Origin: Mesorhizobium huakuii
GTDB lineage: Bacteria; Pseudomonadota; Alphaproteobacteria; Rhizobiales; Rhizobiaceae
Reading direction: 5' to 3'
DNA length: 64,000 nucleotides
Assembly: GCF_014189455.1 (NCBI RefSeq)
Contig: NZ_CP050296.1
Coordinates: 1,054,001-1,118,000, forward strand
In this document: piece by piece, positions 39,534 through 47,477 of the stretch
Layout: the number at the start of each line of letters is the position of its first letter
Position numbering within the stretch: position 1 is the stretch's first letter
Program-made: the position numbers and the translations under genes
Notes under the pieces: model-generated
The model's database searches: none
What the model was told of the DNA's origin: nothing
What the model saw: the letters and a program-made list of their open reading frames with translations, nothing else

Positions 39534-40400
39534 TCAGTAGATGCTTTTGACTTTTGTATCGGAGTTGGCAAACACCTCGTCCGGCACGAAAAAGTCGCCG
39601 GCCAGCGGCCCGGTCGCGTCTGGTGAATAGACCGAAAAGTCGCTGACCCCCTCGGCGCGCAGCAGCTCCTCGTCGATGTAGAAATTGCCCGATGTTTCGC
39701 GCGACGGCCGCATGAAGATGGCATGCGCGGCATCGGCCATGATGTCGGGCGACCGGCTCATCGCCGCGACCGTCGCGCCGCCGAGCAGATTGCGCACCGC
39801 TGCCGTGTCGATGGTCGAGATCGGCCACAGCGAATTGACGGCGATGCCGTCCTTGGCGAACTCCGCGCTCATGCCCAGCGTGCACATCGACATGCCGAAC
39901 TTGGCCATGGTGTAGGCGACATGGTTCTTGAACCACTTCGCCTTCATGTCGAGCGGCGGCGCCAGATTCAGGATGTGAGGATTGCCGGCTAACTTCAAAT
40001 GCGGAATGCACATTTTGGACACCAGGAAAGTGCCGCGCGTGTTGATCTGATGCATCAAATCATAGCGCTTCATGTCGGTCTCCAGCGTGCCGGTGAGCTG
40101 GATGGCACTGGCATTGTTGACGCAGATATCGATGCCGCCGAATTTCTCCACCGTCCTTGCGACAGCCTCGGCCACCTGCGCCTCCTCGCGAATGTCGCAC
40201 AGCACAGGCAGCGCCTTGCCACCAGCCTGCTCGATCTCTTCAGCGGCGGTGTAGATCGTGCCCGGCAGCTTCGGATGCGGCTCGGCGGTCTTGGCGGCGA
40301 TCGTCACATTGGCGCCGTCGCGCGCCGCCCGCAGCGCGATCGCCAGCCCGATGCCGCGCGACCCGCCGGAGATGAACAGCGTCTTTCCCTTGAGCGACAT
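39534..40400 (-). CDS. SDR family oxidoreductase (HSDL2-like)
   Basis: This 288-residue short-chain dehydrogenase has the NADP-binding motif ISGGSRGIGLAIALRAARDG (residues about 10-29), NNASA for the core, and YTMAKFG with the catalytic Tyr and Lys (about 160-164). The Ser position of the triad is replaced (NLAPPLDMKAKW), as in the HSDL2/SCP2-related subgroup. The long C-terminal part (FMRPSRETSGNFYIDEELL) also fits that subgroup. GGAGGAAAA precedes ATG 40400. Substrate unknown, possibly fatty-acid related. Confidence 0.9.
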   Translation of the reverse strand: MSLKGKTLFISGGSRGIGLAIALRAARDGANVTIAAKTAEPHPKLPGTIYTAAEEIEQAGGKALPVLCDIREEAQVAEAVARTVEKFGGIDICVNNASAIQLTGTLETDMKRYDLMHQINTRGTFLVSKMCIPHLKLAGNPHILNLAPPLDMKAKWFKNHVAYTMAKFGMSMCTLGMSAEFAKDGIAVNSLWPISTIDTAAVRNLLGGATVAAMSRSPDIMADAAHAIFMRPSRETSGNFYIDEELLRAEGVSDFSVYSPDATGPLAGDFFVPDEVFANSDTKVKSIY

Positions 40401-40556
40401 TTTTCCTCCGCGTGCTGACCCATTCTTCTGAGCCGATCCTTGCCCGTGCGGCTTGCGGATACAAGAGCTTGCCGCGGGAAGCCATGGTGACGCTGCGGAG
40501 GCTTTGTTGATCGACAGCGCCCGATATCTATTGGATTTACCGAGGCTCGGGTATAT

Positions 40557-40585
40557 ATTCTATACAAACAGGCAGAATATAGAAT
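40557..40585. promoter_or_regulatory. Inverted repeat before vapB, putative autoregulatory operator
   Basis: ATTCTATA (40557-40564) and TATAGAAT (40578-40585) form an inverted repeat with 13 bases between, overlapping the vapB start codon. VapBC complexes usually bind such sites to repress themselves. Confidence 0.55.
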
Positions 40586-40850
40586 GGCACTATCGATCAA
40601 GAACATGGAAGTGGAGCAACTGGCGCGCGAGCTTGCCCGTCGCCGCCACGTGTCCGTGACAGAGGCTATCCGTCAGAGCCTCGAGCGCGAGGTCGCGCGC
40701 GAACGGCTGGTACCGCGCGAAGACGCCAGTGACCTGTTTCAGCGGTTGATGGCGATTGCCGACAGTGCGGGAAAAATCCCCGAACGCGAAGATGCGATGA
40801 CCGACGACGAAATCCTCGGTTACGACGAGTTCGGAATCCCGACGAAATGA
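40584..40850 (+). CDS. vapB: VapB-type antitoxin
   Basis: This 88-residue antitoxin of the Rv0623-like family begins MALSIKNMEVEQLARELARR with the ribbon-helix-helix part at the N-terminus (RRHVSVTEAIRQSLEREV). An acidic C-terminus (DEILGYDEFGIP) should wrap the toxin. Its stop overlaps the toxin start by four bases (ATGA at 40847-40850). It binds DNA with the toxin to repress the operon, probably through the inverted repeat at its start. Confidence 0.92.
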   Translation: MALSIKNMEVEQLARELARRRHVSVTEAIRQSLEREVARERLVPREDASDLFQRLMAIADSAGKIPEREDAMTDDEILGYDEFGIPTK

Positions 40851-41236
40851 TCATCGATTCCTCGGCCTTGGTCGCCATTCTGCGTCTCGAGCCGGGCTAC
40901 GAACGTTTCGTGCTCGCGATCACGCAGGCCAACAGACGGCTGCTGGCAGCGCCAACGTATCTGGAAACAACGATGGTGCTCGCGGGCGGCCGGCAAGATG
41001 AAATCCTGGATCGGCTAGACACCTTCCTGCGGACCGCCTCGATCGAGACGATCCCCTTCACCGCCGACCACGCAGCCGTCGCCCGCCAGGCTTTTCTGCG
41101 TTACGGCAAGGGTCGGCATCCGGCGGCACTGAATTTCGGCGACTGCATCGCCTATGCCACTGCGCGGCTCGAAGCCATGCCGCTATTGTTCAAGGGTGAC
41201 GATTTCCGGCTGACCGACATCGAAGCGGCAGTCTGA
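40847..41236 (+). CDS. vapC: VapC-type PIN-domain ribonuclease toxin
   Basis: This 129-residue PIN-domain nuclease has its acidic active-site residues visible: Asp4 in MIIDSSALVAIL, Glu in TYLETTMVL (about residue 40), Asp in FGDCIAYATA (about 97) and Asp in FKGDDFRLTDI (about 118). VapC toxins cleave tRNA or rRNA when freed from VapB. The full set of acidic residues suggests it is active. It ends 6 bases before the convergent LuxR-type gene. Confidence 0.92.
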   Translation: MIIDSSALVAILRLEPGYERFVLAITQANRRLLAAPTYLETTMVLAGGRQDEILDRLDTFLRTASIETIPFTADHAAVARQAFLRYGKGRHPAALNFGDCIAYATARLEAMPLLFKGDDFRLTDIEAAV

Positions 41237-41242
41237 GCAATA

Positions 41243-41869
41243 TCAGACCAGCACCAACCCCTGCCGCATCGCGATCGCGATCGCATCAGTGCGGTTGGCC
41301 GCCCCCAGCTTGATCAGGATCGCGGCGACGTGAAATTTCGCCGTGTGGACGGAAATGTTGAGCCGACGCGCAATCACTTTGTTGGGCGCGCCTTCGGCGA
41401 GCAGCGCCAGCACTTCCGCCTCGCGCGGCGAAAGCGCAGGCCGGGTGGCATGCTCGTCCAGGACTTCATCCTCGAACGGCGCGCCCGTATGGAAATCCTC
41501 ATCGCGTCCACGGCCGCCCTCGCCTGTGACGCGATAGCCGGCCGCCGCCAGCCGCGCCGCCGCTGCGATCAGCAGATCGTCCGCACCCGCAGGCATGACC
41601 GCAAACACCTCACCGGCGGGCCGCTCGACGCCGGTGCGTCCCGACAGCAGCACCCGTGGCGTGGCGGCCGGCACGGTATCTCCGCTCCTGTCATCGATGA
41701 TGGCGACATCCGCCCGGCCGCCGGTCACCACCGGCAGCAGGTCGTCGCTGGCGGCAAGAGTGGCGGCCAGGCGCTCGGCGCGCGCGGCATCGCCAAGCGC
41801 AATCAGCACCACCAGCCGCCGCGAAGCGGCGCTGTTGCTCACGATCCGGTCGCCGGCGAGCGTTTCCAT
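41243..41869 (-). CDS. LuxR-type response regulator, receiver-like N-terminus
   Basis: This 208-residue protein has a C-terminal LuxR HTH (ALSPREAEVLALLAEGAPNK then VIARRLNISVHTAKFHVAAI). The N-terminal 110 residues have the alternating pattern of a receiver domain (VVLIALGDAARAERLAATL, ADVAIIDD, PRVLLSG), but the phosphoacceptor environment is weak. ATG 41869 begins METLAGDR, 8 bases after the stop of the inactive protease gene, so the two are one operon. It may control the divergent active protease. Confidence 0.85.
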   Translation of the reverse strand: METLAGDRIVSNSAASRRLVVLIALGDAARAERLAATLAASDDLLPVVTGGRADVAIIDDRSGDTVPAATPRVLLSGRTGVERPAGEVFAVMPAGADDLLIAAAARLAAAGYRVTGEGGRGRDEDFHTGAPFEDEVLDEHATRPALSPREAEVLALLAEGAPNKVIARRLNISVHTAKFHVAAILIKLGAANRTDAIAIAMRQGLVLV

Positions 41870-41877
41870 CAGTCCTC

Positions 41878-42750
41878 TCAGCTCAGCGGCTTTTCGCCTA
41901 TGGTCAATGTCACGTCGCGCTGTTCGCCGCCACGCACCACGCCAAGCGTAACGGAGGCGCCGGCACTGTCCGGTCCGAGCCGGCGGATCAGGTCGCGCGG
42001 ACCATGCACGGCCTCGCCGTTCCACGCCACGATGATATCGCCCAGCGACAGGCCGGCGGCCTTGGCCGGGCCGTTGTCGTCGAGGCTCATCACCATCGCG
42101 CCATGGGCGTCGCGGTCGCGCACCGGATGCAGGCCTGCACCGAGATAGCCGCGTGCGACATGGCCCTTCTCGCGCAGTGTCGCCACCGCCCGCTCGATCG
42201 TCTCATAGGGCATGACCAGCGCACGGCCGCGCGGCCCGAACAACAGCATGCCGATCAGCGCGCCCTTGGCGTCGAGCACCGGGCCACCCTCGAAGCGGCC
42301 GCCGGCGCCGACGGCCAGATTGATGCGCCGGTCGATCGTGCCCCCGCGCATCGAGCGCCAGGCCGGACCGACTTCGCCAACCGAACCCGATACGGCCAGC
42401 GCCGAACCCTGGCTGTTGCCAATGGCAATGGCGACATTGCCTGGCCGAACCGCATCGGCCTTGGCAAGGACAGGCGCACCGGCCGCGTCCGTGGGCTTCA
42501 GCAAAGCGACGCCCGTCGAAGGATCGCGACCGACCAGCTCGGCCTTCACCGTCCCGCCCGAAGCCAGCGTCAGCTCGATCTCCTCGCCGGCCTCGACCGC
42601 CTCTTCGGCAGTGACGAAATAGCCGTCGCGCCAGTGGAAGGCGCTCGCCGTGCGGTGATGATGGGCAGTGAAGCTCGCGGTCGCCGGTGCCGCCGCGGCG
42701 GCAAGGGCGGCAACGGCTTGCGAAAACGCATTCAGATTGAAATCACTCAT
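41878..42750 (-). CDS. HtrA-like S1C protease fold lacking the catalytic triad, with PDZ domain
   Basis: This 290-residue protein has a trypsin-like domain (residues about 30-185) plus a C-terminal PDZ (RGYLGAGLHPVRDRDAHGAM, LSLGDIIVAWNG). Against the active paralog at 42919, the catalytic His, Asp and Ser are replaced: VTNFHVV becomes VTAEEAV (Glu50), TDIALV becomes TGVALL (Gly80), and GNSGGP becomes RFEGGP (Glu154). It cannot be a serine protease but keeps the fold, suggesting a binding or regulatory role. No signal peptide is clear. It is in operon with a LuxR-type regulator and divergent from the active protease. Confidence 0.87.
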   Translation of the reverse strand: MSDFNLNAFSQAVAALAAAAAPATASFTAHHHRTASAFHWRDGYFVTAEEAVEAGEEIELTLASGGTVKAELVGRDPSTGVALLKPTDAAGAPVLAKADAVRPGNVAIAIGNSQGSALAVSGSVGEVGPAWRSMRGGTIDRRINLAVGAGGRFEGGPVLDAKGALIGMLLFGPRGRALVMPYETIERAVATLREKGHVARGYLGAGLHPVRDRDAHGAMVMSLDDNGPAKAAGLSLGDIIVAWNGEAVHGPRDLIRRLGPDSAGASVTLGVVRGGEQRDVTLTIGEKPLS

Positions 42751-42918
42751 GATGGTCTCCTGGGGTTCGTCATGTCCCAGATATCGCCCGACGGCGCCCC
42801 TGGAGGTACTCGCCTGACGGCTAGTTGGCGGTTTGACTGGCCATCTGGTCAGGTCGCGGCGGTTCCGGCCGCTCCGCACATATAGTCACGATCAAGCTTG
42901 AAAACACGGAGCCCATCC

Positions 42919-43869
42919 ATGGCCCTCGCCGCTGCCAAATTCCAATCCGACGATACGCTGCTCGACGCCTATTCCATGACGGTGGCCGACGCGGTCGACC
43001 GCATCGGTCCGGCCGTCTGCCGCATCGAGCGTATTGGCGGCCAGGGCGGCCATGGATCGGGTTTCGTCATCGCGCCGGACGGGTTGGTCGTCACCAATTT
43101 CCATGTCGTGGGTGACGCAAAAACAGTTCGCGTGTCGATGCCGGACGGCGCCTCCAGCGAGGGCCGCGTGCTCGGGCGCGATCCCGACACCGACATCGCT
43201 CTGGTGCGCGCCGACGGCAGTTTTTCCGATGTCGCGCCGCTGGGCGATTCCAAGCGGCTGCGGCGCGGCCAGATCGCCATTGCCATCGGCAATCCGCTCG
43301 GCTTCGAATGGACGGTCACCTCAGGCGTCGTCTCGGCGCTCGGCCGCTCGATGCGCGCCTCGACCGGCCGGCTGATCGATGACGTCATCCAGACCGATGC
43401 CGCGCTCAATCCCGGCAATTCCGGCGGGCCACTGGTGTCGTCGGCCGGCGAAGTCATCGGCGTCAACACCGCCATGATCCATGGCGCGCAAGGCATTGCG
43501 TTTGCGGTCGCTTCCAACACCGCCAATTTCGTCATCTCGGAGATCATCCGCTTCGGCCGCGTCCGCCGCGCCTTCATCGGGGTGTCAGCCGACACGACCA
43601 ATCTGCCGCGTCGCGCAGCACTCCTGTCGCAAGTGTCGACCAGCACGGCGGTGCGCCTGCGCAGCGTCGAGAAGAACGGCCCGGCGGCCAAGGCGGGCCT
43701 GAAGGAGGGCGACATCATCGCGGCCATAGACGGGCGCCCGGTGACCGGCGTCGACGACCTCGTGCGCATGCTCGACGCCGAGCGCATCGGCCGCGAGACG
43801 CTGTGCACGGTGGTGCGCCGCACCGGCGTCAGCCAGGTGGCGGTGACGCCGGTGGCGCGGGCAGGCTGA
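42919..43869 (+). CDS. HtrA/DegQ-like S1C serine protease with PDZ domain
   Basis: This 316-residue trypsin-like protease has an intact triad: His62 in VVTNFHVV, Asp92 in PDTDIALV and Ser168 in NPGNSGGP. A PDZ domain follows (RRAFIGVSADTTNLPRRAAL, GLKEGDIIAAIDGRPVTG). No cleavable signal is evident, so the location is probably cytoplasmic or it is exported by another route. ATG 42919 is preferred over an in-frame TTG at 42898. Its divergent neighbour is a triad-less paralog. Confidence 0.92.
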   Translation: MALAAAKFQSDDTLLDAYSMTVADAVDRIGPAVCRIERIGGQGGHGSGFVIAPDGLVVTNFHVVGDAKTVRVSMPDGASSEGRVLGRDPDTDIALVRADGSFSDVAPLGDSKRLRRGQIAIAIGNPLGFEWTVTSGVVSALGRSMRASTGRLIDDVIQTDAALNPGNSGGPLVSSAGEVIGVNTAMIHGAQGIAFAVASNTANFVISEIIRFGRVRRAFIGVSADTTNLPRRAALLSQVSTSTAVRLRSVEKNGPAAKAGLKEGDIIAAIDGRPVTGVDDLVRMLDAERIGRETLCTVVRRTGVSQVAVTPVARAG

Positions 43870-43878
43870 GGCCGTCAC

Positions 43879-44304
43879 TCAAGCCCCTGCCGCGCCCGCC
43901 GCGTACTGCGCCAAAAATTCCTCGCTGGGCGGGATCGGCTTGATGACGTCGATCAGCACGCCATTGGGATCCCGGGTGATGAAATGGCGCTGGCCGAAGG
44001 GTTCGTCGCGCAGCGTGCGCAGGACCGGCAGGCCGGCAGCAAGGACCCGCTCATAGACGGCGTCGGGATCGCGGACCTCGAAATTGATCAGCAGGCCCGA
44101 GGTGCGCCCCCGCCCCTCCTGCGGGATCGTCTCGTGGTCGCCCTGGACGATGCCGAGATTGACGCGTTTGTTGTCGACCGATTGCAGGTGCACGTACCAG
44201 TCGCTTTCAAACAGCGGCTGGAAGCCGAAATGCTTGACGTAGAAGGCCGCCGTGCCGGCGACGTCGCCGGTCATCAGCACCGGGTAGTAGCTTGTGATCT
44301 TCAT
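43879..44304 (-). CDS. VOC family protein (glyoxalase/bleomycin-resistance type)
   Basis: This 141-residue VOC-fold protein has the paired beta-alpha-beta modules seen as [20 protein letters not shown] and then [20 protein letters not shown], with [20 protein letters not shown] near the end. Such proteins are metal-dependent lyases/dioxygenases or drug-binding proteins; substrate unknown. It is divergent from a TetR gene, with two operator-like palindromes between, so it is probably that repressor's main target. Confidence 0.88.
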   Translation of the reverse strand: MKITSYYPVLMTGDVAGTAAFYVKHFGFQPLFESDWYVHLQSVDNKRVNLGIVQGDHETIPQEGRGRTSGLLINFEVRDPDAVYERVLAAGLPVLRTLRDEPFGQRHFITRDPNGVLIDVIKPIPPSEEFLAQYAAGAAGA

Positions 44305-44325
44305 CTTTCTTTCTCCCTGGACATA

Positions 44326-44370
44326 ACATACAGTCTGTATGTAAATCGAATTAACATACAGGCTGCATGT
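44326..44370. promoter_or_regulatory. Two TetR-type operators in the VOC/tetR divergent promoter
   Basis: ACATACAG-T-CTGTATGT (44326-44342, perfect) and ACATACAG-G-CTGCATGT (44354-44370, one mismatch) are spaced 28 bases centre to centre. The second directly abuts the tetR start codon at 44371. Both promoters would be blocked by bound repressor. Confidence 0.7.
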
Positions 44371-44997
44371 ATGCAACAAAAATCCGCGCGCCGTTCCAAC
44401 CGCGACCGCACCGAGGCGACGCGCGCCGACCTGGTCGCGGCGGCGCGAAAACTGTTCACCGAAAAATCCTATGCCGAGACCGGCACGCCGGAGATCGTCA
44501 CCGCGGCCGGCGTGACGCGCGGCGCGCTCTATCACCACTTTGCCGACAAGCAGGCGCTGTTTGCCGCCGTGGTCGAGCAGGAGGCGCAGGCGGTGGCGCA
44601 AGAGATCGGCCGCGCCTCGCCGCCTTCGCTCGACGCCCGCGATGCGCTCATCGCCGGCTCAGACGCCTATCTCGCCGCCATGCGCGTGCCCGGCCGCACG
44701 CGGCTGTTGTTGCTCGACGGGCCGGCCGTGCTTGGCCGCGCTGCCATGGATGCGATCGACAACCGCCATGGCAACCGCTCACTGCGCGAGGGCCTGGTCG
44801 CCGCAATGCGGGCCAACACCATGACGAGATTGCCGGCGGAAGCGCTGACCGCGCTGCTTGCATCCGCCTTCGACCGCGCCGCACTTGCCATTGAGGCCGG
44901 TGCCTCAGCCGAGGATTACCGCGCCGTGCTCATGGCGCTGATTGACGGATTGTCTCCGGGTCGTCCTCGGGCACCTCGCCCGGCTCGAACTCGTTGA
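44371..44997 (+). CDS. TetR family transcriptional regulator
   Basis: This 208-residue repressor has the HTH in residues about 20-65 ([40 protein letters not shown]) and a helical ligand domain. ATG 44371 follows the second palindrome directly, which implies a leaderless or very short leader. Its 3' end overlaps the convergent LysR gene by 68 bases. It probably controls the VOC gene and itself. Confidence 0.92.
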   Translation: MQQKSARRSNRDRTEATRADLVAAARKLFTEKSYAETGTPEIVTAAGVTRGALYHHFADKQALFAAVVEQEAQAVAQEIGRASPPSLDARDALIAGSDAYLAAMRVPGRTRLLLLDGPAVLGRAAMDAIDNRHGNRSLREGLVAAMRANTMTRLPAEALTALLASAFDRAALAIEAGASAEDYRAVLMALIDGLSPGRPRAPRPARTR

Positions 44998-45886
44998 AGC
45001 AGCCGAGCCCACGCTTGAATCGCTCGATGAGCCAGGCCGCCGCCGGCTTCGGGCTGCTGTCGTTACGATGCATGGCAAACATCGGCGACTTCACCTCGCT
45101 AAAGGGTTCGAGATCGAGTTCCACCAACCGGCCACTTGCGAGATCGTCGGCGATCAGCCAGCGCGGCAGGCCGCCCCAGCCCAGCCCCTCGCGCATGAGT
45201 ATGTGCTTGGTGCGCATATCCGTGAGGCGCCAAGTCCGATAAGCAAAGACACCGAAGTCGCGTCCCTTGGTGCGTTCGGACTGGTCGGTGACGACAAGCT
45301 GGGTGTGTTCGCGCACATCCTCGAGCGCCAATGGCTTTGGCAGCAATGCCAGCGGGTGGCTGGGCGCCGCAGCCAGCACGATCGACATAAAGCCGATGCG
45401 CACGAGATGGACGTCAACCTCGCCCAGCAGGCCGCCAATGCCGAGATCGGCCTGTCCATTGACGACATGGTCCGGGATCAATCCAAGCGAGCCTATGTGC
45501 AGGCGCAGCATCACAGTGGGGAACTGCGCTTCGAATGCCTTGAGCACACGCACCAGAACGGGCGAAGGCAGCGCCGAATCGACCGACAATGCCACTTCGG
45601 CCTCCAGCCCGTGATGGTGGCCATCGACGCGCGAACGCATACGCTGCAACACGCCGATCATGCGCCTTGCGTCCTCCAGCATCGCCCGGCCGATCTCGGT
45701 GAGTTGCGGCTCGCGCGTGCCCTCGCGTTCGAACAGCTTCAGCCCAAGCTGGGCCTCGAGATTGGCGATGCCGTAGCTGATGACGGATTGTGCCCGGTTG
45801 AGCTTGCGGCCGGCAGCCGAGAAACTGCCGGTATCGGCAACGGCGACAAGGATTTGAAGCTGGTCGAGGGTCGGGTTGGGCTGCAT
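44930..45886 (-). CDS. LysR family transcriptional regulator
   Basis: This 318-residue LysR protein has its HTH at residues about 8-65 (LDQLQILVAVADTGSFSAAG, RAQSVISYGIANLEAQLGLK) and an effector domain with GLIPDHVVNGQADLGIGGLL and EGLGWGGLPRWLIADDL. The RAQSVISYGI helix resembles regulators placed beside azoreductase and quinone reductase genes. It is divergent from azoR with 108 bases between, the usual layout for regulator and target. Confidence 0.93.
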   Translation of the reverse strand: MQPNPTLDQLQILVAVADTGSFSAAGRKLNRAQSVISYGIANLEAQLGLKLFEREGTREPQLTEIGRAMLEDARRMIGVLQRMRSRVDGHHHGLEAEVALSVDSALPSPVLVRVLKAFEAQFPTVMLRLHIGSLGLIPDHVVNGQADLGIGGLLGEVDVHLVRIGFMSIVLAAAPSHPLALLPKPLALEDVREHTQLVVTDQSERTKGRDFGVFAYRTWRLTDMRTKHILMREGLGWGGLPRWLIADDLASGRLVELDLEPFSEVKSPMFAMHRNDSSPKPAAAWLIERFKRGLGCFNEFEPGEVPEDDPETIRQSAP

Positions 45887-45994
45887 GACTGTATCTATTT
45901 TGTAGATGGATCGTATAGAAAATATACCAGTTTATCTGATGGATCGATAGCCCCATATGAGGCGGGACAATTCATTTCACTGGAGAGACCCGCT

Positions 45995-46627
45995 ATGTCC
46001 ATTCTTCTCGTTACCTCAAGCCCGCGCGGCGCTGCCTCGCACTCGACCCGCATCGCCACCGAATTCGCCGAAAAGCTCGTCGCCGCTGATCCGTCGAACA
46101 CGCTTGTCGTGCGCGACCTCGTCGCCAACCCGCTGCCGCATATCGATGCCGACTACTCGACCGGCATCTATACGCCGGCTGAAGCGCGCACCCCGCGCCA
46201 GGCTGAAGTCGTCGGCGTCTCCGACGTCGTGCTCGACGAGCTGTTCGCCGCCGACACGGTGATCCTCGCCACCGGCTTCATCAACTTCAACATCTCCTCG
46301 ACGCTGAAGTCGTGGGTCGACCACATCGCCCGCTCCGGCAGGAGCTTTGCCTATGGCGAAAGCGGCCCCAAGGGCCTCGTCACCGGCAAGAAGGTCTATA
46401 TCGTGCTGGCTTCGGGCGGCGTCTACTCCGAAGGTGCGGCCGTGCAGTTCGATCACGCCATCCCCTATCTGCGCGGCGTGCTCGGCTTCCTCGGCATGAC
46501 CGACGTCGATGTCATCCGCATCGAAGGCGTCGGCATGGGCCCTGACGCGGTGACCGCCGCGCTCGCCAAGGCGACCGCCAAGGTCGACGCCGTGGTGGCC
46601 AGCCAGCAGACCGCTGCCGCCGCGTAA
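45995..46627 (+). CDS. azoR: FMN-dependent NADH:azoreductase/quinone reductase
   Basis: This 210-residue flavodoxin-fold enzyme uses NADH to reduce quinones and azo dyes, protecting against electrophile stress in the cytoplasm. Landmarks are the FMN phosphate loop SSPRGAASHSTRIATEF (residues about 8-24), FINFNISSTLKSWVDHIARS and LASGGVYSEG. GGAGAGACCCGCT precedes ATG 45995. It is divergent from the LysR gene and followed by an intrinsic terminator. Confidence 0.94.
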   Translation: MSILLVTSSPRGAASHSTRIATEFAEKLVAADPSNTLVVRDLVANPLPHIDADYSTGIYTPAEARTPRQAEVVGVSDVVLDELFAADTVILATGFINFNISSTLKSWVDHIARSGRSFAYGESGPKGLVTGKKVYIVLASGGVYSEGAAVQFDHAIPYLRGVLGFLGMTDVDVIRIEGVGMGPDAVTAALAKATAKVDAVVASQQTAAAA

Positions 46628-46651
46628 GGCTGCCGATCATATGACTGAGAA

Positions 46652-46677
46652 AGGCAGGCGCCCGCGCCTGCCTTTTT
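46652..46677 (+). terminator. Intrinsic terminator after azoR
   Basis: AGGCAGGCGC and GCCTGCCT form a GC-rich hairpin followed by five T, 25 bases after the azoR stop. Confidence 0.88.
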
Positions 46678-46680
46678 CGT

Positions 46681-46706
46681 TCAGAGCAAGTCCAGGAAAA
46701 GTGTGA
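46681..46706. repeat. Short dispersed repeat, copy 1
   Basis: A 26-base sequence (core CCAGGAAAAGTGTGA) recurs at 60837-60862 with one mismatch. From memory it is widespread between genes in Mesorhizobium. Both copies follow a terminator-like hairpin. Confidence 0.6.
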
Positions 46707-46773
46707 CCCGGCCTGCGAACGGCCGCCGGTGCCACATCCACGGAGATTCGCAACCGACGTGTCCCGAAGGAAC

Positions 46774-47466
46774 CTAGTCTTGCGCACTCCGTCTGACCGG
46801 CACGACCCGCTCAATCCGCTTGCCGCTCGAATTCTCCACGACCAGATGAATGCTTTGAACCTCGGCTGGAGAAGGTGCCTTCAATTGCACCTGCTTGACG
46901 ATCCAGCCTCCTTCAAATGCCAGGTCCTTGACTTCGACATTGTCCGTGCCCTGTCCGACGCCATACTGAAGTGGCGCCGTGCCGCCCTTTATCACGGCTC
47001 GCACCGTAACCAGCCCTGCAGGGCCGACTGGCTGCGGTGAAAGATCCGGCGTGGACAATTCAAACGGCACCTCCAGATTTGCCTTCGAAGACTCCGCCCC
47101 GAAGTAATAGCCGACAATCGTGCCAAACACGCCCAGCAGGAGGGACAAGACTTCCTTCGCCCTCTGAAAGCGACCGTCATTCGCGTCGCTTGGAGCTGGC
47201 CCGACCAGCGTGTTGAGGACGAGTGCGACGGCGATTCCTATGGTCACGATCGCGAAGAGATAGGTAATCAGCCCTCTGGCAAGCTCGGGCCTTGCCATTC
47301 CCGAAAGAAAGCCGTGATCGACGCCAAGCATCGAAGCGCCGATCATGACAAACAGGCTGAGCAGAATCAGAATTGCAAGGATTACTATCGGATTTTGAAA
47401 ATTCGCCTGCGAAACATCCGGCTGGGACTCGGCCGGTTTTGGTGTCCCATCGTCCTTGTCTGCCAT
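46774..47466 (-). CDS. Membrane protein of unknown function, partner of KAS III-like gene
   Basis: This 230-residue protein has a polar N-terminus, three hydrophobic helices (IVILAILILLSLFVMIGASM; LITYLFAIVTIGIAVALVLN; VLSLLLGVFGTIVGYYFGAE) and a C-terminal beta-rich domain of about 110 residues that begins after SSKANLEVPFELS. I recognise no named family; the tail looks Ig-like. GAGGAGGGGAGTG precedes ATG 47466, 11 bases after the ketoacyl-synthase stop, so they are one operon. Composition is AT-richer than neighbours, suggesting transfer. Confidence 0.75.
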   Translation of the reverse strand: MADKDDGTPKPAESQPDVSQANFQNPIVILAILILLSLFVMIGASMLGVDHGFLSGMARPELARGLITYLFAIVTIGIAVALVLNTLVGPAPSDANDGRFQRAKEVLSLLLGVFGTIVGYYFGAESSKANLEVPFELSTPDLSPQPVGPAGLVTVRAVIKGGTAPLQYGVGQGTDNVEVKDLAFEGGWIVKQVQLKAPSPAEVQSIHLVVENSSGKRIERVVPVRRSAQD

Positions 47467-47477
47467 CACTCCCCTCC

